Assembly: GCF_000384295.1 (NCBI RefSeq)
Contig: NZ_KB913037.1
Span: 8,879,508 to 8,943,507, forward strand
Direction of reading: 5' to 3'
Length of the DNA stretch: 64,000 nucleotides
Source: Amycolatopsis balhimycina FH 1894
Lineage (GTDB): Bacteria > Actinomycetota > Actinomycetes > Mycobacteriales > Pseudonocardiaceae
Below are positions 43,999 to 51,823 of this stretch, piece after piece. Each line of letters begins with the position of its first letter. Position 1 is the stretch's first letter. The notes beneath the pieces are model-generated. The model searched no databases and was not told the origin of the DNA. It saw nothing but the letters and a program-made list of their open reading frames with translations. Made by a program: the position numbers and the translations under genes.

Positions 43999-44691
43999 GT
44001 GACCTCTTTCAAGCTCGCCTACGTCCCGGGCGCGACCCCCGCCAAGTGGGTGCGGACCTGGGGCGAGCGGGTGCCGGAGGTGCCGCTGGTGCTCGTCCCG
44101 GTCGCCGCCGCCGACGCGGCGGGCCTGCTGCGTGAGCGTGCCGCCGACGCGGCGCTGCTGCGCTCGCCGATCGACCGCGACGGCCTCCACGCGATCCCGC
44201 TCTACACCGAGACGTCGGTGGTCGTGGTGGCCAAGGACCACCTGATCGCGGCGGCGGACGAGGTGTCGGCAGCGGACCTCGCGGACGACGTGGTGCTGCA
44301 CCCCCTCGACGACACGCTGGAGTGGCCTCGGCTACCAGGCCGAGCGGCGGTTTCGCGGCCCGAGACGACGGCGGACGCCATCGAGCTGGTCGCGGCCGGG
44401 GCCGGCGTCCTCGTCGTCCCGCAGTCGCTCGCCCGGCTGCACCACCGCCGCGACCTCACCTACCGGCCGGTCGCGGACGCGCCGCAGTCGAGCGTCGCGC
44501 TGTCGTGGCTGGAGGAGGAGACGACGGACCTGATGGAGCAGTTCATCGGGATCGTCCGCGGCCGCACGGTCAACAGCACGCGCGGCCGCTCGCCGCAGCC
44601 CGCGGTGAAACGTCCCGAGCGGCAGCCGCGCAAGCCCGCGGCGCCGAAGCCGGCCCGCCAAGGCGGGGGCAAGCGGCGCCGCCGCGGCTGA
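43999..44691 (+). CDS. LysR substrate-binding-domain protein without HTH
   Basis: A 230-residue protein with a type-2 periplasmic-binding fold as in the LysR effector domain (TSFKLAYVPGATPAKWV; VLVPVAAADAAGLLRERAADAALLRSPIDRDGL; VVVVAKDHL; VAAGAGVLVVPQSLAR). The N-terminal DNA-binding helix-turn-helix is missing, so it cannot act as a normal LysR regulator. The C-terminus is a long Lys/Arg/Pro tail (PAAPKPARQGGGKRRRRG). It is divergent from DUF5997 and begins with GTG. Confidence 0.75.
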   Translation: MTSFKLAYVPGATPAKWVRTWGERVPEVPLVLVPVAAADAAGLLRERAADAALLRSPIDRDGLHAIPLYTETSVVVVAKDHLIAAADEVSAADLADDVVLHPLDDTLEWPRLPGRAAVSRPETTADAIELVAAGAGVLVVPQSLARLHHRRDLTYRPVADAPQSSVALSWLEEETTDLMEQFIGIVRGRTVNSTRGRSPQPAVKRPERQPRKPAAPKPARQGGGKRRRRG

Positions 44692-44694
44692 ACG

Positions 44695-44976
44695 TCAGCA
44701 GGTCGCGCAGACGCAGTTGCCGTCGGCGCGGTCGGGCAGGTCGGGGTCGTCGAACCAGAGGCCGTCCTCCCCGAGGTAGCGGAACTGGAGCACGGTGCCC
44801 GGGGCGACGTCGACCGACGCCGAGCGGCGGCCGTTGGACCGCGGGGTGAGGTGGTGGCGGCCGGGCGTCCAGTCGTTGAACGAACCCACGACGCTCACCC
44901 GTCCGGGCGGCGCTCCGGCCGGGAGGCTGAACGTGACGCGCGGGGTGCCGGCCCGGCTCTTGCTGATCTTGATCAC
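44695..44976 (-). CDS. small CBM48/isoamylase-N-like protein
   Basis: A 93-residue protein of the early-set beta-sandwich (CBM48) type: RVTFSLPAG, then VSVVGSFNDWTPGRH and QFRYLGEDGLWFDDPDLPDR. FNDW is the family mark of glycogen-binding domains. Unusually it ends in CVCATC, three cysteines in six residues that could bind metal or be redox-active. GTG at 44976 is the most likely start; longer readings have a low-complexity N-terminus. Confidence 0.72.
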   Translation of the reverse strand: MIKISKSRAGTPRVTFSLPAGAPPGRVSVVGSFNDWTPGRHHLTPRSNGRRSASVDVAPGTVLQFRYLGEDGLWFDDPDLPDRADGNCVCATC

Positions 44977-45183
44977 GGGGGTGCTGGCCTTTCGCGGAAC
45001 GGTCGGGGAGGGTGTGCTCGGCACTGAGCGCGGACATGATGACACAGCTGTGACGATTCGGTCACGTGCAGTGCCCGATGGGGGGACGGCGCCGCTCAAC
45101 GGTTCGCCACCGACCGGGTGGTCCTGCCGCGAACCATGATCATCTTGCTGCCGGACGTGCGCTCAGGTGCGAGACTGACAGCC

Positions 45184-45699
45184 GTGACTGTCACCGTTGA
45201 TCGTCATGTCGAGGATCCGTGTGCCTGGCTCGCCGCCGTCGCTCACGAGCTCGCCGGCCTCCACCCGGCGGACACGCGAGCGGTGCTCCTGACGGTGTGG
45301 GACGGGCTGGTCGCCGCCCGGCTGGGCGGCCTGCACGCCGCCGCGGTTTCGTCCCGGTGGTGCGCCCGGCAGCTGCACGCCGAAGCGGTGGAGTTCGACC
45401 TCGCCGCGCAGCTGGCCCGCAACTGCACCGTCGGCACCGGCCTGGCCATTCCGGCCCGGCTGCCCGGAGCTGCCGTCGCCTGGCCCGTCGAGCGGGCCGA
45501 CGCCGCGGTCGCCGCGATCGTTTCCTGCTGCGGCACGGCGGAAGCGGTGCTGCGCCGGGCGGGCGAGCTGACTCCGGTGTGGGAGGACAGCCTGCTCGGG
45601 CCGGTCGCGCTGACCCGGCGGCTCGCGGACAGCTGGACGGGCCGCCACCCCGGCCGCCCGCTGCGGCTCCCGGTGCCCCCGCCGGCGTGGTGGCGCTGA
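45184..45699 (+). CDS. hypothetical actinomycete protein
   Basis: A 171-residue Ala/Leu-rich, mostly helical protein with scattered Cys and Trp, ending PVPPPAWWR. No signal peptide, membrane segment or known motif. I chose the GTG at 45184; an ATG at 45118 is possible but has no better ribosome site. It lies 73 bases before a second small gene of similar composition. Confidence 0.5.
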   Translation: MTVTVDRHVEDPCAWLAAVAHELAGLHPADTRAVLLTVWDGLVAARLGGLHAAAVSSRWCARQLHAEAVEFDLAAQLARNCTVGTGLAIPARLPGAAVAWPVERADAAVAAIVSCCGTAEAVLRRAGELTPVWEDSLLGPVALTRRLADSWTGRHPGRPLRLPVPPPAWWR

Positions 45700-45772
45700 T
45701 CGTCGTGGGGCGGCGTGTCCGTCAGGTGAAGGCTGGGCCGGCGGACGCCGTCCCCGGGCGAGAGGAGGCCGG

Positions 45773-45982
45773 GTGACCGAACCAGCGGCCCCGCGCACGA
45801 GACTTCCGCACGCGACCCGCGCGGCGGTGCGCGCGCTCCTGCTGGCCGAGCTGGTGGCCGCGGGAATGCGCGCACGCGCCGCGGGCTGCCCGCCCGAGGT
45901 ACTGGCGGCGGTCTTCGACGCCCGCCGGAGGTCGGCGGCCGGCGACGGCCGCGCCGGGGAACCGGCGGGCGACCGCGGCTAG
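45773..45982 (+). CDS. small helical protein of unknown function
   Basis: A 69-residue protein with a strong AGAGGAGG site before the GTG at 45773. It is a helical, Arg/Ala-rich sequence (AAVRALLLAELVAAGMRARAAG). No family recognised. A hairpin repeat follows it. Confidence 0.5.
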   Translation: MTEPAAPRTRLPHATRAAVRALLLAELVAAGMRARAAGCPPEVLAAVFDARRRSAAGDGRAGEPAGDRG

Positions 45983-46028
45983 TGTTGCGCGTCCGAGGTT
46001 CGTCGATAGCGCGGCAGCGCGGGCGAGC

Positions 46029-46082
46029 GTCCTGAATGACTCACTCAGGTCTTCGGAGGTCCTGAATGAGTCATTCAAGACC
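46029..46082. repeat. hairpin repeat with GAATGACTC arms
   Basis: GTCCTGAATGACTCACTCAGG pairs with a downstream CCTGAATGAGTCATTCAAGAC with two mismatches and an 11-base loop. It shares the GAAtGACTC/GAGTCaTTC core with the hairpin at 27951-28001, and both lie in gene-free spacers. The rest of 45983-46179 shows nothing. Confidence 0.6.
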
Positions 46083-46179
46083 TTTGGTCCGGGCTGTCGA
46101 GCTCGCCGGGGCTGAGCGAGCGCCTTGACTCCAGCGGTCCGAGCGTCAAACAACCTGCGACGCGCGACACGCGGGCTGG

Positions 46180-47199
46180 TCAGCGGCCGAGGATGGCCAG
46201 GGCCGTGGCCACGATCTCCGCCAGCCGGGTCTCGTCGGCCAGTGCCGCGGCCAGCCAGTCGTCGTGGGGCGAGCCGTGGTCCGGCCGTCGTCCCGGCTCG
46301 TCCGCGCCGAAGACCAGCCGGACCACCGCCGTCACCGCGGCCAGGGGAGCTTCGCCGCGGTTCAGGCGGGCTTCGATCGCGTGCAGTGCCTGCTCGGCCA
46401 GCCCCGTCAGCCGGGTGTCCTCGGCTTCCTGCGGGCCGGCCAGGTCCAGTGCCGGGAGCTCGGCCGCGTTGTCCGCCGGCATCGGCGCGACCGGTGCCTG
46501 CTTGTGCCCCAGCGGGCGCTCGACGTGCTCGGCGTGCCACTTCGGCCGGGTGCGCATCGCGGCCAGGACCGTCCGCACCTCGCGGTCGAGGGTCTCCCGG
46601 CCGGCCACCGGCTCGCCGGTGACCTCCGCGCGCCGCGCCGCCCAGCCGTCCAGCGGCCACAGCTCGGCGCCCGCGGTCGAGGGCACCCCGGCCCAGACCA
46701 GGACCTGCACGGCCAGGTCGCCCAGCCACCGGTCGCCGCCGAGGGCGTCGGCCAGCCAGGCCGGCAGGCGCGGTCGTTGCAGGGCCCCGATTTCGCCGCG
46801 CCGCCGCCGGTGCGCGTCGACCGTCGCCGGGGTGAGGCGGGTCGCCAGCCAGCCCTCCAGGTTCTCGATCGGGTCGGTCGCGCGCCGCAGCGCGTGCTCC
46901 ACCACCGCTTCCACGTCGTCGTGGAAGCGGTCGAGGCAGTCGGGCCGCATCGACTCGAGGCGTCTCGTGCAGTCCGGGTGGCGGCGCTGCTGTTCCAGTG
47001 GTTTCGTGATCCGCGCGAAGACCAGGGGCCACGCCACGGTGTAGACCGCCCCGCGCAACCGGGCGAGCCGGCCGGGCGGAGCGGACGAGGCCGAGCTGGC
47101 GAGCAGGCCGTCGCGCGCCAGCCGGCGGAGCACCGCGACGTCGGCCTGCTCGTTCGGCGGGAGCGTGCTGGGGAGCAACTTTCCTCCGGATGCCGTCAT
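46180..47199 (-). CDS. hypothetical protein, divergent from a HTH protein
   Basis: A 339-residue, Arg/Ala-rich helical protein. A segment near residues 90-130 (DDVEAVVEHALRRATDPIENLEGWLATRL) recalls sigma-factor region 2 but lacks a region 4, so no function is given. It starts with ATG at 47199, 41 bases from a strong hairpin in its own leader, and faces the gene at 47366. No Shine-Dalgarno site of note. Confidence 0.55.
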   Translation of the reverse strand: MTASGGKLLPSTLPPNEQADVAVLRRLARDGLLASSASSAPPGRLARLRGAVYTVAWPLVFARITKPLEQQRRHPDCTRRLESMRPDCLDRFHDDVEAVVEHALRRATDPIENLEGWLATRLTPATVDAHRRRRGEIGALQRPRLPAWLADALGGDRWLGDLAVQVLVWAGVPSTAGAELWPLDGWAARRAEVTGEPVAGRETLDREVRTVLAAMRTRPKWHAEHVERPLGHKQAPVAPMPADNAAELPALDLAGPQEAEDTRLTGLAEQALHAIEARLNRGEAPLAAVTAVVRLVFGADEPGRRPDHGSPHDDWLAAALADETRLAEIVATALAILGR

Positions 47200-47237
47200 A
47201 ACTGCACCGACGGGGGAATGGTCGGTCAGCCGGGGAA

Positions 47238-47270
47238 GCGGAAAAGGCCCGTGGCGGGCCGATTTTCCGC
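47238..47270 (-). promoter_or_regulatory. strong stem-loop in the divergent leader
   Basis: GCGGAAAA-GGCCCG-TGG-CGGGCC-GA-TTTTCCGC forms a 14-bp stem with a 3-base loop and a 2-base bulge. It is in the leader of the 47199 gene and precedes a palindrome ACTGGCCAGT (47274-47283) with a half-copy at 47285. It may be a 5' UTR control element or a terminator-like structure. Confidence 0.45.
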
Positions 47271-47365
47271 GGAACTGGCCAGTCACTGGCCACCCCGGAA
47301 TCACCTGATCGGCCCAACCGCTTCCGCCGATCGCCCGGAAGTCCGCGTGTCACAATCGAAATCCC

Positions 47366-48325
47366 ATGGCAGAAGACGACGGACTGATCCGGGAACTGAC
47401 CACTTTGCGGCGGGGCTGGGGCTTGGAAACCGAAAAGCTACGCGGCCGGCTGGGGCCGCTCGTCTCCGGCTGGTGCGAGCTCCACCGCACGACCAGCGAC
47501 CGCGAAGCGAGACGGGTCCTGCGGGAAGCCATCGCGGCCGCGATGGCGGACTTCCCGGCCGACGACCGCCTGGCGGTCAACGTCGCGCTGGCCATCACCC
47601 CCGACGCGCGGCACGCCCGGCTCAGCGACCGGGTCGGGGTCCTCGCACACCAGCTGAGCATCTCGGAACGCACAGCGCGCCGCCGGATCGACCGGGCGTT
47701 CGCCCGGCTCGCCGCCGAGATCGAGGCGGGCACCCGGCCCGGCGAGGCGGTGCCCGACCCGGACAAGGGCTGGTTCGTCAAGCGGCTCAAGGCCCTCGTG
47801 CGGCTGGACACCGACGAACCGGAGCTGATCGAAGAGCGGGTGATCGTGGCGACCCGCGACGGCCTGAGCCGGATCTCCGCCCGGTTCACCGTGCCCCGCA
47901 CCGAAGACGGCGGGGAAGGCGAACGGGACGTGGTCGCGGACGCCCAGCACGGCGTCCGGATCGGCGCCTCGAAGCGGGAGGGCCAGCGGCACTTCCGCTG
48001 GCTGCTCGACCTGCCGCGGCCACTGGCCCGCGGCGACAGCCACACCTTCTCCCTGGTGTTCCGCGTCCGCGACGGCAGGCCGATCCGGACGTCGTACGCG
48101 TTCGTGCCGCTGGTGACGTGCGAGTCGTTCACGGTCCGGGTCCGCTTCCACCCGCACCGGCTGCCGCGGGCGGTGTGGCGGCTGGACCGGGTGCCGCAGT
48201 CGGTGCTCGCCGACCCGGCCCAGCCGGGCGCGACGCTGCCGCTGGACGGCGCCTGCGAAGTGGCCCAGGACTTCGTGGGCCCGCAGCTGGGCTTTGCCTA
48301 CGGCGTGCGGTGGCTGGCTTCGTGA
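47366..48325 (+). CDS. HTH-containing hypothetical protein
   Basis: A 319-residue protein. Residues about 85-125 contain a helix-turn-helix-like VLAHQLSISERTARRRIDRAFARLA; the C-terminal 180 residues are beta-rich (FRWLLDLPRPLARGDSHTFSLVFRVRDGRPIRTSYAFVPLV) and unrecognised. It may be a regulator with a ligand- or protein-binding domain. Divergent from the gene at 46180 and convergent with the CATRA operon, four bases apart. Confidence 0.6.
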   Translation: MAEDDGLIRELTTLRRGWGLETEKLRGRLGPLVSGWCELHRTTSDREARRVLREAIAAAMADFPADDRLAVNVALAITPDARHARLSDRVGVLAHQLSISERTARRRIDRAFARLAAEIEAGTRPGEAVPDPDKGWFVKRLKALVRLDTDEPELIEERVIVATRDGLSRISARFTVPRTEDGGEGERDVVADAQHGVRIGASKREGQRHFRWLLDLPRPLARGDSHTFSLVFRVRDGRPIRTSYAFVPLVTCESFTVRVRFHPHRLPRAVWRLDRVPQSVLADPAQPGATLPLDGACEVAQDFVGPQLGFAYGVRWLAS

Positions 48326-48329
48326 ACCG

Positions 48330-49931
48330 TCAGCCCGCGGTCCAGAGCCAGGCCTGCGCGGAGAAGGACTTCACCGTGACGTCGTGGCGGTGGAACTGCC
48401 CGGGGTCGAGCCCGGGGTAGCCGTCGCCGACGACGTAGCCGTAGAGCTGGTCGGAAACCAGGGCGGCGAGGCCGAGGTCGTCGCGCTCGGCCAGCGTCCC
48501 CCGCAGGAGCTCGCTGTCCAGCAGCCGGTTGACCTCGATGACCGTCTGGCCGCGGAAGCCGAGCGCGGCCAGGCCGAATGGGCCGATCGCGACGGCCAGC
48601 CGCAGCCGGAGACGTTCCGCGTGCCGGGCGTTGTCGGCCGCCAGCCGCGTGTGCCACGAGTTCAGCAGCCGCGGCAGTGCCTCGTGCACCGGGCAGCCGT
48701 CGGGCAGGAAGACGATCAGCCCGTCGCCGGTGCCCTGGTGGTCGGTTTCTTCGGGCGGGACACCCAGATCGGCGAGGACCTCTTCGGACAGCGCGGCCAG
48801 GCGCCGCTGCAGGGCTTCGCGGCGCGGCGCGGGGCGCTTGCTGAAGCCGACGATGTCGAGCGCGTACCCGAGCCGGACAGTCAGCGTCCCGGCCCGCTTC
48901 GCCGGCGCCGGGGAAGCGGCCGGAACCGCGGCCACCGCCTGGACGACCTGCTCGGCCCGGCGCAGCGCATTGTCCACATAGGACGCCGAATCGGCGAGGC
49001 GGTCGGCCAGCCACGTGGTCCGGCGCAGGTCCGCGGCCAGCGGTGAGCCGAGGACGGTGGTCAGGTTGGCCGCGCAGATCTCCACCGTGCGCGCCATGTC
49101 CCGCAGCCGCGTGGCGGCGATCGCCGCCTGCGCCCGGTCACGCGCGAGCTCGTCGAGGCCGGCTCGCTGCCCGGGATCGGCGCCGAGTGCCTCGACGGCC
49201 TCGTCGAGCCGGGTCCGCAGCTCTTCGACGCGGTCCTGGCCGGCCTGCCAGACCCGGCTCTGGTACCGGATCTTCGCGACCTGGGCGAGGTAACGCGGCA
49301 GGGGCGGCAGCACGACGTCGCCGCGGCTCCACGTCCAGGCGCTCAGTTCGGCGTCGCGCCCCGCCGGGGCGAGCACGACCAGCCGCTGCTCGATCGGCGC
49401 GTCGAAAGGTGGGGAAAAGTCCCAGACGGTGAAGCCGCCGGGCCGCCGTTCACCCGGTTCCGGGCACTCCGCCCAGCCGTCGAGCGCGGCCGCGAGTTCG
49501 GCGGGTGACGCGACTTCGTCTACGTGTTTCGCTTGGTGGAGCAGGCAGGTGCCGAGCAGGTCGCCGGTCGATCCGGCGGCCAGCGTCGCCCACCGGCGCC
49601 CGGCCTGGCGCCAGCCGGCGCCCGGCCCGGTGAACACCAGCGAGAAGACCAGCACGTCCTGCACCCGGCGCACGATCGCCTGCCGGTCACCGCCGGGGTT
49701 TTCCTGCCCCGCCACGGCGTTCTCCGCGTTGCCCGGCTCCGGCGGCCGTTCCGGCAGGCCGGTCGGCAGCCCGGGCACCGGCAGCGGTTCGGTGGTGCCG
49801 AGCAGGGACCGGCAGCGGGTCCAGACGCGGCCGAGCTGGTCGTAGGCGGCCGCCACCGACGGCCCGGTGAGCGGCGCGAACGCGTGGACGACGAGCTCCG
49901 GCTCAACGAGTTCCGGTGGCACGGCGGTCAC
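48330..49931 (-). CDS. CATRA-type conflict-system protein with cyclase-like C-terminus
   Basis: A 533-residue protein. The N-terminus (ELVVHAFAPLTGPSVAAAYDQLGRVW) matches my memory of the CATRA (caspase and TPR-repeat associated) family of actinobacterial conflict systems. A coiled-coil helical middle follows. Residues about 335-520 are class-III-nucleotide-cyclase-like: LDIVGFSKRP supplies the first metal Asp, TGDGLIVFLPDG the second and VIEVNRLLD aligns with VNxAxR; the transition-state Arg is missing. It may be a sensor or an altered cyclase. It is the last gene of the seven-gene leftward operon and starts inside the preceding gene. Confidence 0.7.
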   Translation of the reverse strand: MTAVPPELVEPELVVHAFAPLTGPSVAAAYDQLGRVWTRCRSLLGTTEPLPVPGLPTGLPERPPEPGNAENAVAGQENPGGDRQAIVRRVQDVLVFSLVFTGPGAGWRQAGRRWATLAAGSTGDLLGTCLLHQAKHVDEVASPAELAAALDGWAECPEPGERRPGGFTVWDFSPPFDAPIEQRLVVLAPAGRDAELSAWTWSRGDVVLPPLPRYLAQVAKIRYQSRVWQAGQDRVEELRTRLDEAVEALGADPGQRAGLDELARDRAQAAIAATRLRDMARTVEICAANLTTVLGSPLAADLRRTTWLADRLADSASYVDNALRRAEQVVQAVAAVPAASPAPAKRAGTLTVRLGYALDIVGFSKRPAPRREALQRRLAALSEEVLADLGVPPEETDHQGTGDGLIVFLPDGCPVHEALPRLLNSWHTRLAADNARHAERLRLRLAVAIGPFGLAALGFRGQTVIEVNRLLDSELLRGTLAERDDLGLAALVSDQLYGYVVGDGYPGLDPGQFHRHDVTVKSFSAQAWLWTAG

Positions 49932-50220
49932 CTCCGTCGCCGAGCAGGGCGTGCACGAGCAGCGCGATCCGCTCGCGCACCGGCGGCGGCGCCGGCACGG
50001 CGGGCTCCGCGCCGATGGGCGTCACCCGGGAGGGCTCGGCGAGCAGCAGCCGGTCGACGGCCGCGCGGGCGTCGCCGGTTTCCTTGTACCGCACCGCGTC
50101 GGTGAGTACGCCGAGGTCGCGCGTCACCGCGTCCCATTGGGCCGGTGCGAGTGTCCACAAAGGAATTTCGGCGAGCACGTCGAGCGCGTCGGCGGTGGTG
50201 GCCGGGTCGAGGACGGTCAC
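49903..50220 (-). CDS. CATRA system-associated small protein
   Basis: A 105-residue helical protein (DALDVLAEIPLWTLAPAQWDAVTRDLGVLTDAVRYKETGDARAAVDRLLL), the kind of short partner that accompanies CATRA proteins. The GTG at 50220 has AGGTG upstream. Its end overlaps the next gene by 29 bases, so the two proteins are made together and probably bind each other. Function is unknown; the role is inferred from position. Confidence 0.65.
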   Translation of the reverse strand: MTVLDPATTADALDVLAEIPLWTLAPAQWDAVTRDLGVLTDAVRYKETGDARAAVDRLLLAEPSRVTPIGAEPAVPAPPPVRERIALLVHALLGDGGDRRATGTR

Positions 50221-50234
50221 GGGAGCACCTCGCT

Positions 50235-50732
50235 TCACGCGAAGAGGAACACGACGAAGTCGAGCGAGTCGGCGCGCGAGCCCGCCTTCCAGTAGCCCTT
50301 GCCGGTCGCTCGCTGGAACGGCGCCGAACCGGCGCGCAGCAGGTCGATCACCGAGTTCGCGCGGCCGGTCGCGACGCCGATGGCGCTCTGCGGGCCCGCC
50401 GCGAACACCAGGACGACGCCGACCCGCGGCTGCGGGCCGGTGCCGGCGAGCACCGCCTCGACGTCGCGGCGCACCTGGTCGCCGTCCAGGTGGGCGAGGT
50501 CGGCGGGGACGGTGAACTCGACCGGGTCGGGCCGCAGCACCGGTGGCGCCTTCGGCGGCGTCGTCGTGGTCGGGGGCGTGGTGGTCGGCGTCGGCTTCGG
50601 CGGCGGGCTGGACGGCAGCGGCGCGGCCGCCGGCATCGTGCTCAGGCCGACGAGGAACAGCACCAGGAACAGGTCGGCCAGGAGCCAGCCCGCCAGCAGG
50701 GCCAGCCGCATCGGGTCGCGGCGGGCGGTCAC
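50235..50732 (-). CDS. single-span membrane protein with proline-rich linker
   Basis: A 165-residue membrane protein. Residues about 9-32 are one helix (LALLAGWLLADLFLVLFLVG), followed by an extracellular-type PSSPPPKPTPTTTPPTTTTPPKAPP linker and a small alpha/beta domain (EFTVPADLAHLDGDQVRRDVEAVLAG, then IGVATGRANSVIDLLRAG). The domain has a weak resemblance to OmpA-like modules, not secure. The GTG at 50732 overlaps the previous stop (GTGA). Confidence 0.65.
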   Translation of the reverse strand: MTARRDPMRLALLAGWLLADLFLVLFLVGLSTMPAAAPLPSSPPPKPTPTTTPPTTTTPPKAPPVLRPDPVEFTVPADLAHLDGDQVRRDVEAVLAGTGPQPRVGVVLVFAAGPQSAIGVATGRANSVIDLLRAGSAPFQRATGKGYWKAGSRADSLDFVVFLFA

Positions 50733-51823
50733 CGGTGCTCACCCGGCGGCCCGGCGTTGCCCAGCGGCAGCACGCTGTCGTAGACCGCGGGCGGGCTGTC
50801 CAGGCGGTCGAGTGCGTACCGCAGCCGTTCGACGAGCTCGCTGAGCGACTCGGTGCGCTCCCGGAACACCTCGAGCGTCTCGCCGAGCCGTTCGGCCGAG
50901 CGCGCCACCTCCTGCGCGATTTCCCGGTGGCTCTGGGCTTCGGCTTCCGACTTCTGCGTCGCGGCTTCCAGCTGTCCCACCAGGACGCCGATGCGCTCCT
51001 GCAGGCCCCGGCTGTCCGCGTGCATGGCCTTCTGCAGCTCCTCCAACGTCTTGACGGCTTCCGCGGGCGTGGCCAGCGCCTCGGTGGTGCGCCGCAGCTC
51101 CCGCGCGGTCGCCGTCCACTCGTCGATCGCCTCGTGCAGGCGGCTGCCGGGTCCGCTGTCGACCGCTTCGGTGATCTGCCGGGTCGTCTTCTCCAGCGCG
51201 GACGCGAGCGCGGTGCTCGCCGTGCCGAGCCGCGGGGCCAGCCGGGACAGGTCCTTCGCGGTCACCGGTGGCCCGGCCGAACCGGCGGAGGTCAGCAGGG
51301 TGGCCACGGCCAGCAGCCCGCCGAGCTCTTCGCGCTCGTTCTGCCGCGACAGCGACGACGGGACGCGGTGCGCGGCGTGGACGCCGAGCGTCAGGCCGAT
51401 CACGAAGAGCACCGTGAGCGCCACGACCCGCGCCGACTCGCCGAGTGGCGTGACGGCGCCGCCGAACCCGCGTTGCCAGCCGAGGAGGAACGATTCGCCG
51501 CCGCCCGCCGTCTGGTAGGCCTCGAGCGCCGAACGCAGCTGCCACCAGGTCACCGCGACGGGGACGAAGACGAGCACGTCGCGAAAGATCTCGGTGCCCC
51601 GCAGGATGCGCTGCCACCGCGGGGTTTCCCGACGGTGGTCGGGGAGCAGCACCTCGGGCGGGTACGCCCGGACCAGGTCGACGCCGGCGAGGTCGCCGGG
51701 GCTCGAAGCCAGCACCTGGGCCAGGCGGACCAGCGCGTCCTGCCCGGGGCCGGGCGCGGCGCGGTCGGCGAGCGCCGCCAGCCGATCGGCGACGTGCTCA
51801 CGGCTCGGGATGGCTGTGGTCAC
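50729..51823 (-). CDS. membrane coiled-coil protein of the conflict operon
   Basis: A 364-residue protein. Two hydrophobic segments (about residues 88-102 and 135-152) frame a short loop, and about residues 195-345 form long coiled coils (LHEAIDEWTATARELRRTTEAL; LEAATQKSEAEAQSHREIAQEVARSAERLGETLEVFRERTESLSELVERLRY). It resembles the signalling helices of chemoreceptor-like or scaffold proteins but has no known domain. GTGA overlaps on both sides tie it to the neighbouring genes. It may form the membrane platform of the system. Confidence 0.7.
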   Translation of the reverse strand: MTTAIPSREHVADRLAALADRAAPGPGQDALVRLAQVLASSPGDLAGVDLVRAYPPEVLLPDHRRETPRWQRILRGTEIFRDVLVFVPVAVTWWQLRSALEAYQTAGGGESFLLGWQRGFGGAVTPLGESARVVALTVLFVIGLTLGVHAAHRVPSSLSRQNEREELGGLLAVATLLTSAGSAGPPVTAKDLSRLAPRLGTASTALASALEKTTRQITEAVDSGPGSRLHEAIDEWTATARELRRTTEALATPAEAVKTLEELQKAMHADSRGLQERIGVLVGQLEAATQKSEAEAQSHREIAQEVARSAERLGETLEVFRERTESLSELVERLRYALDRLDSPPAVYDSVLPLGNAGPPGEHR

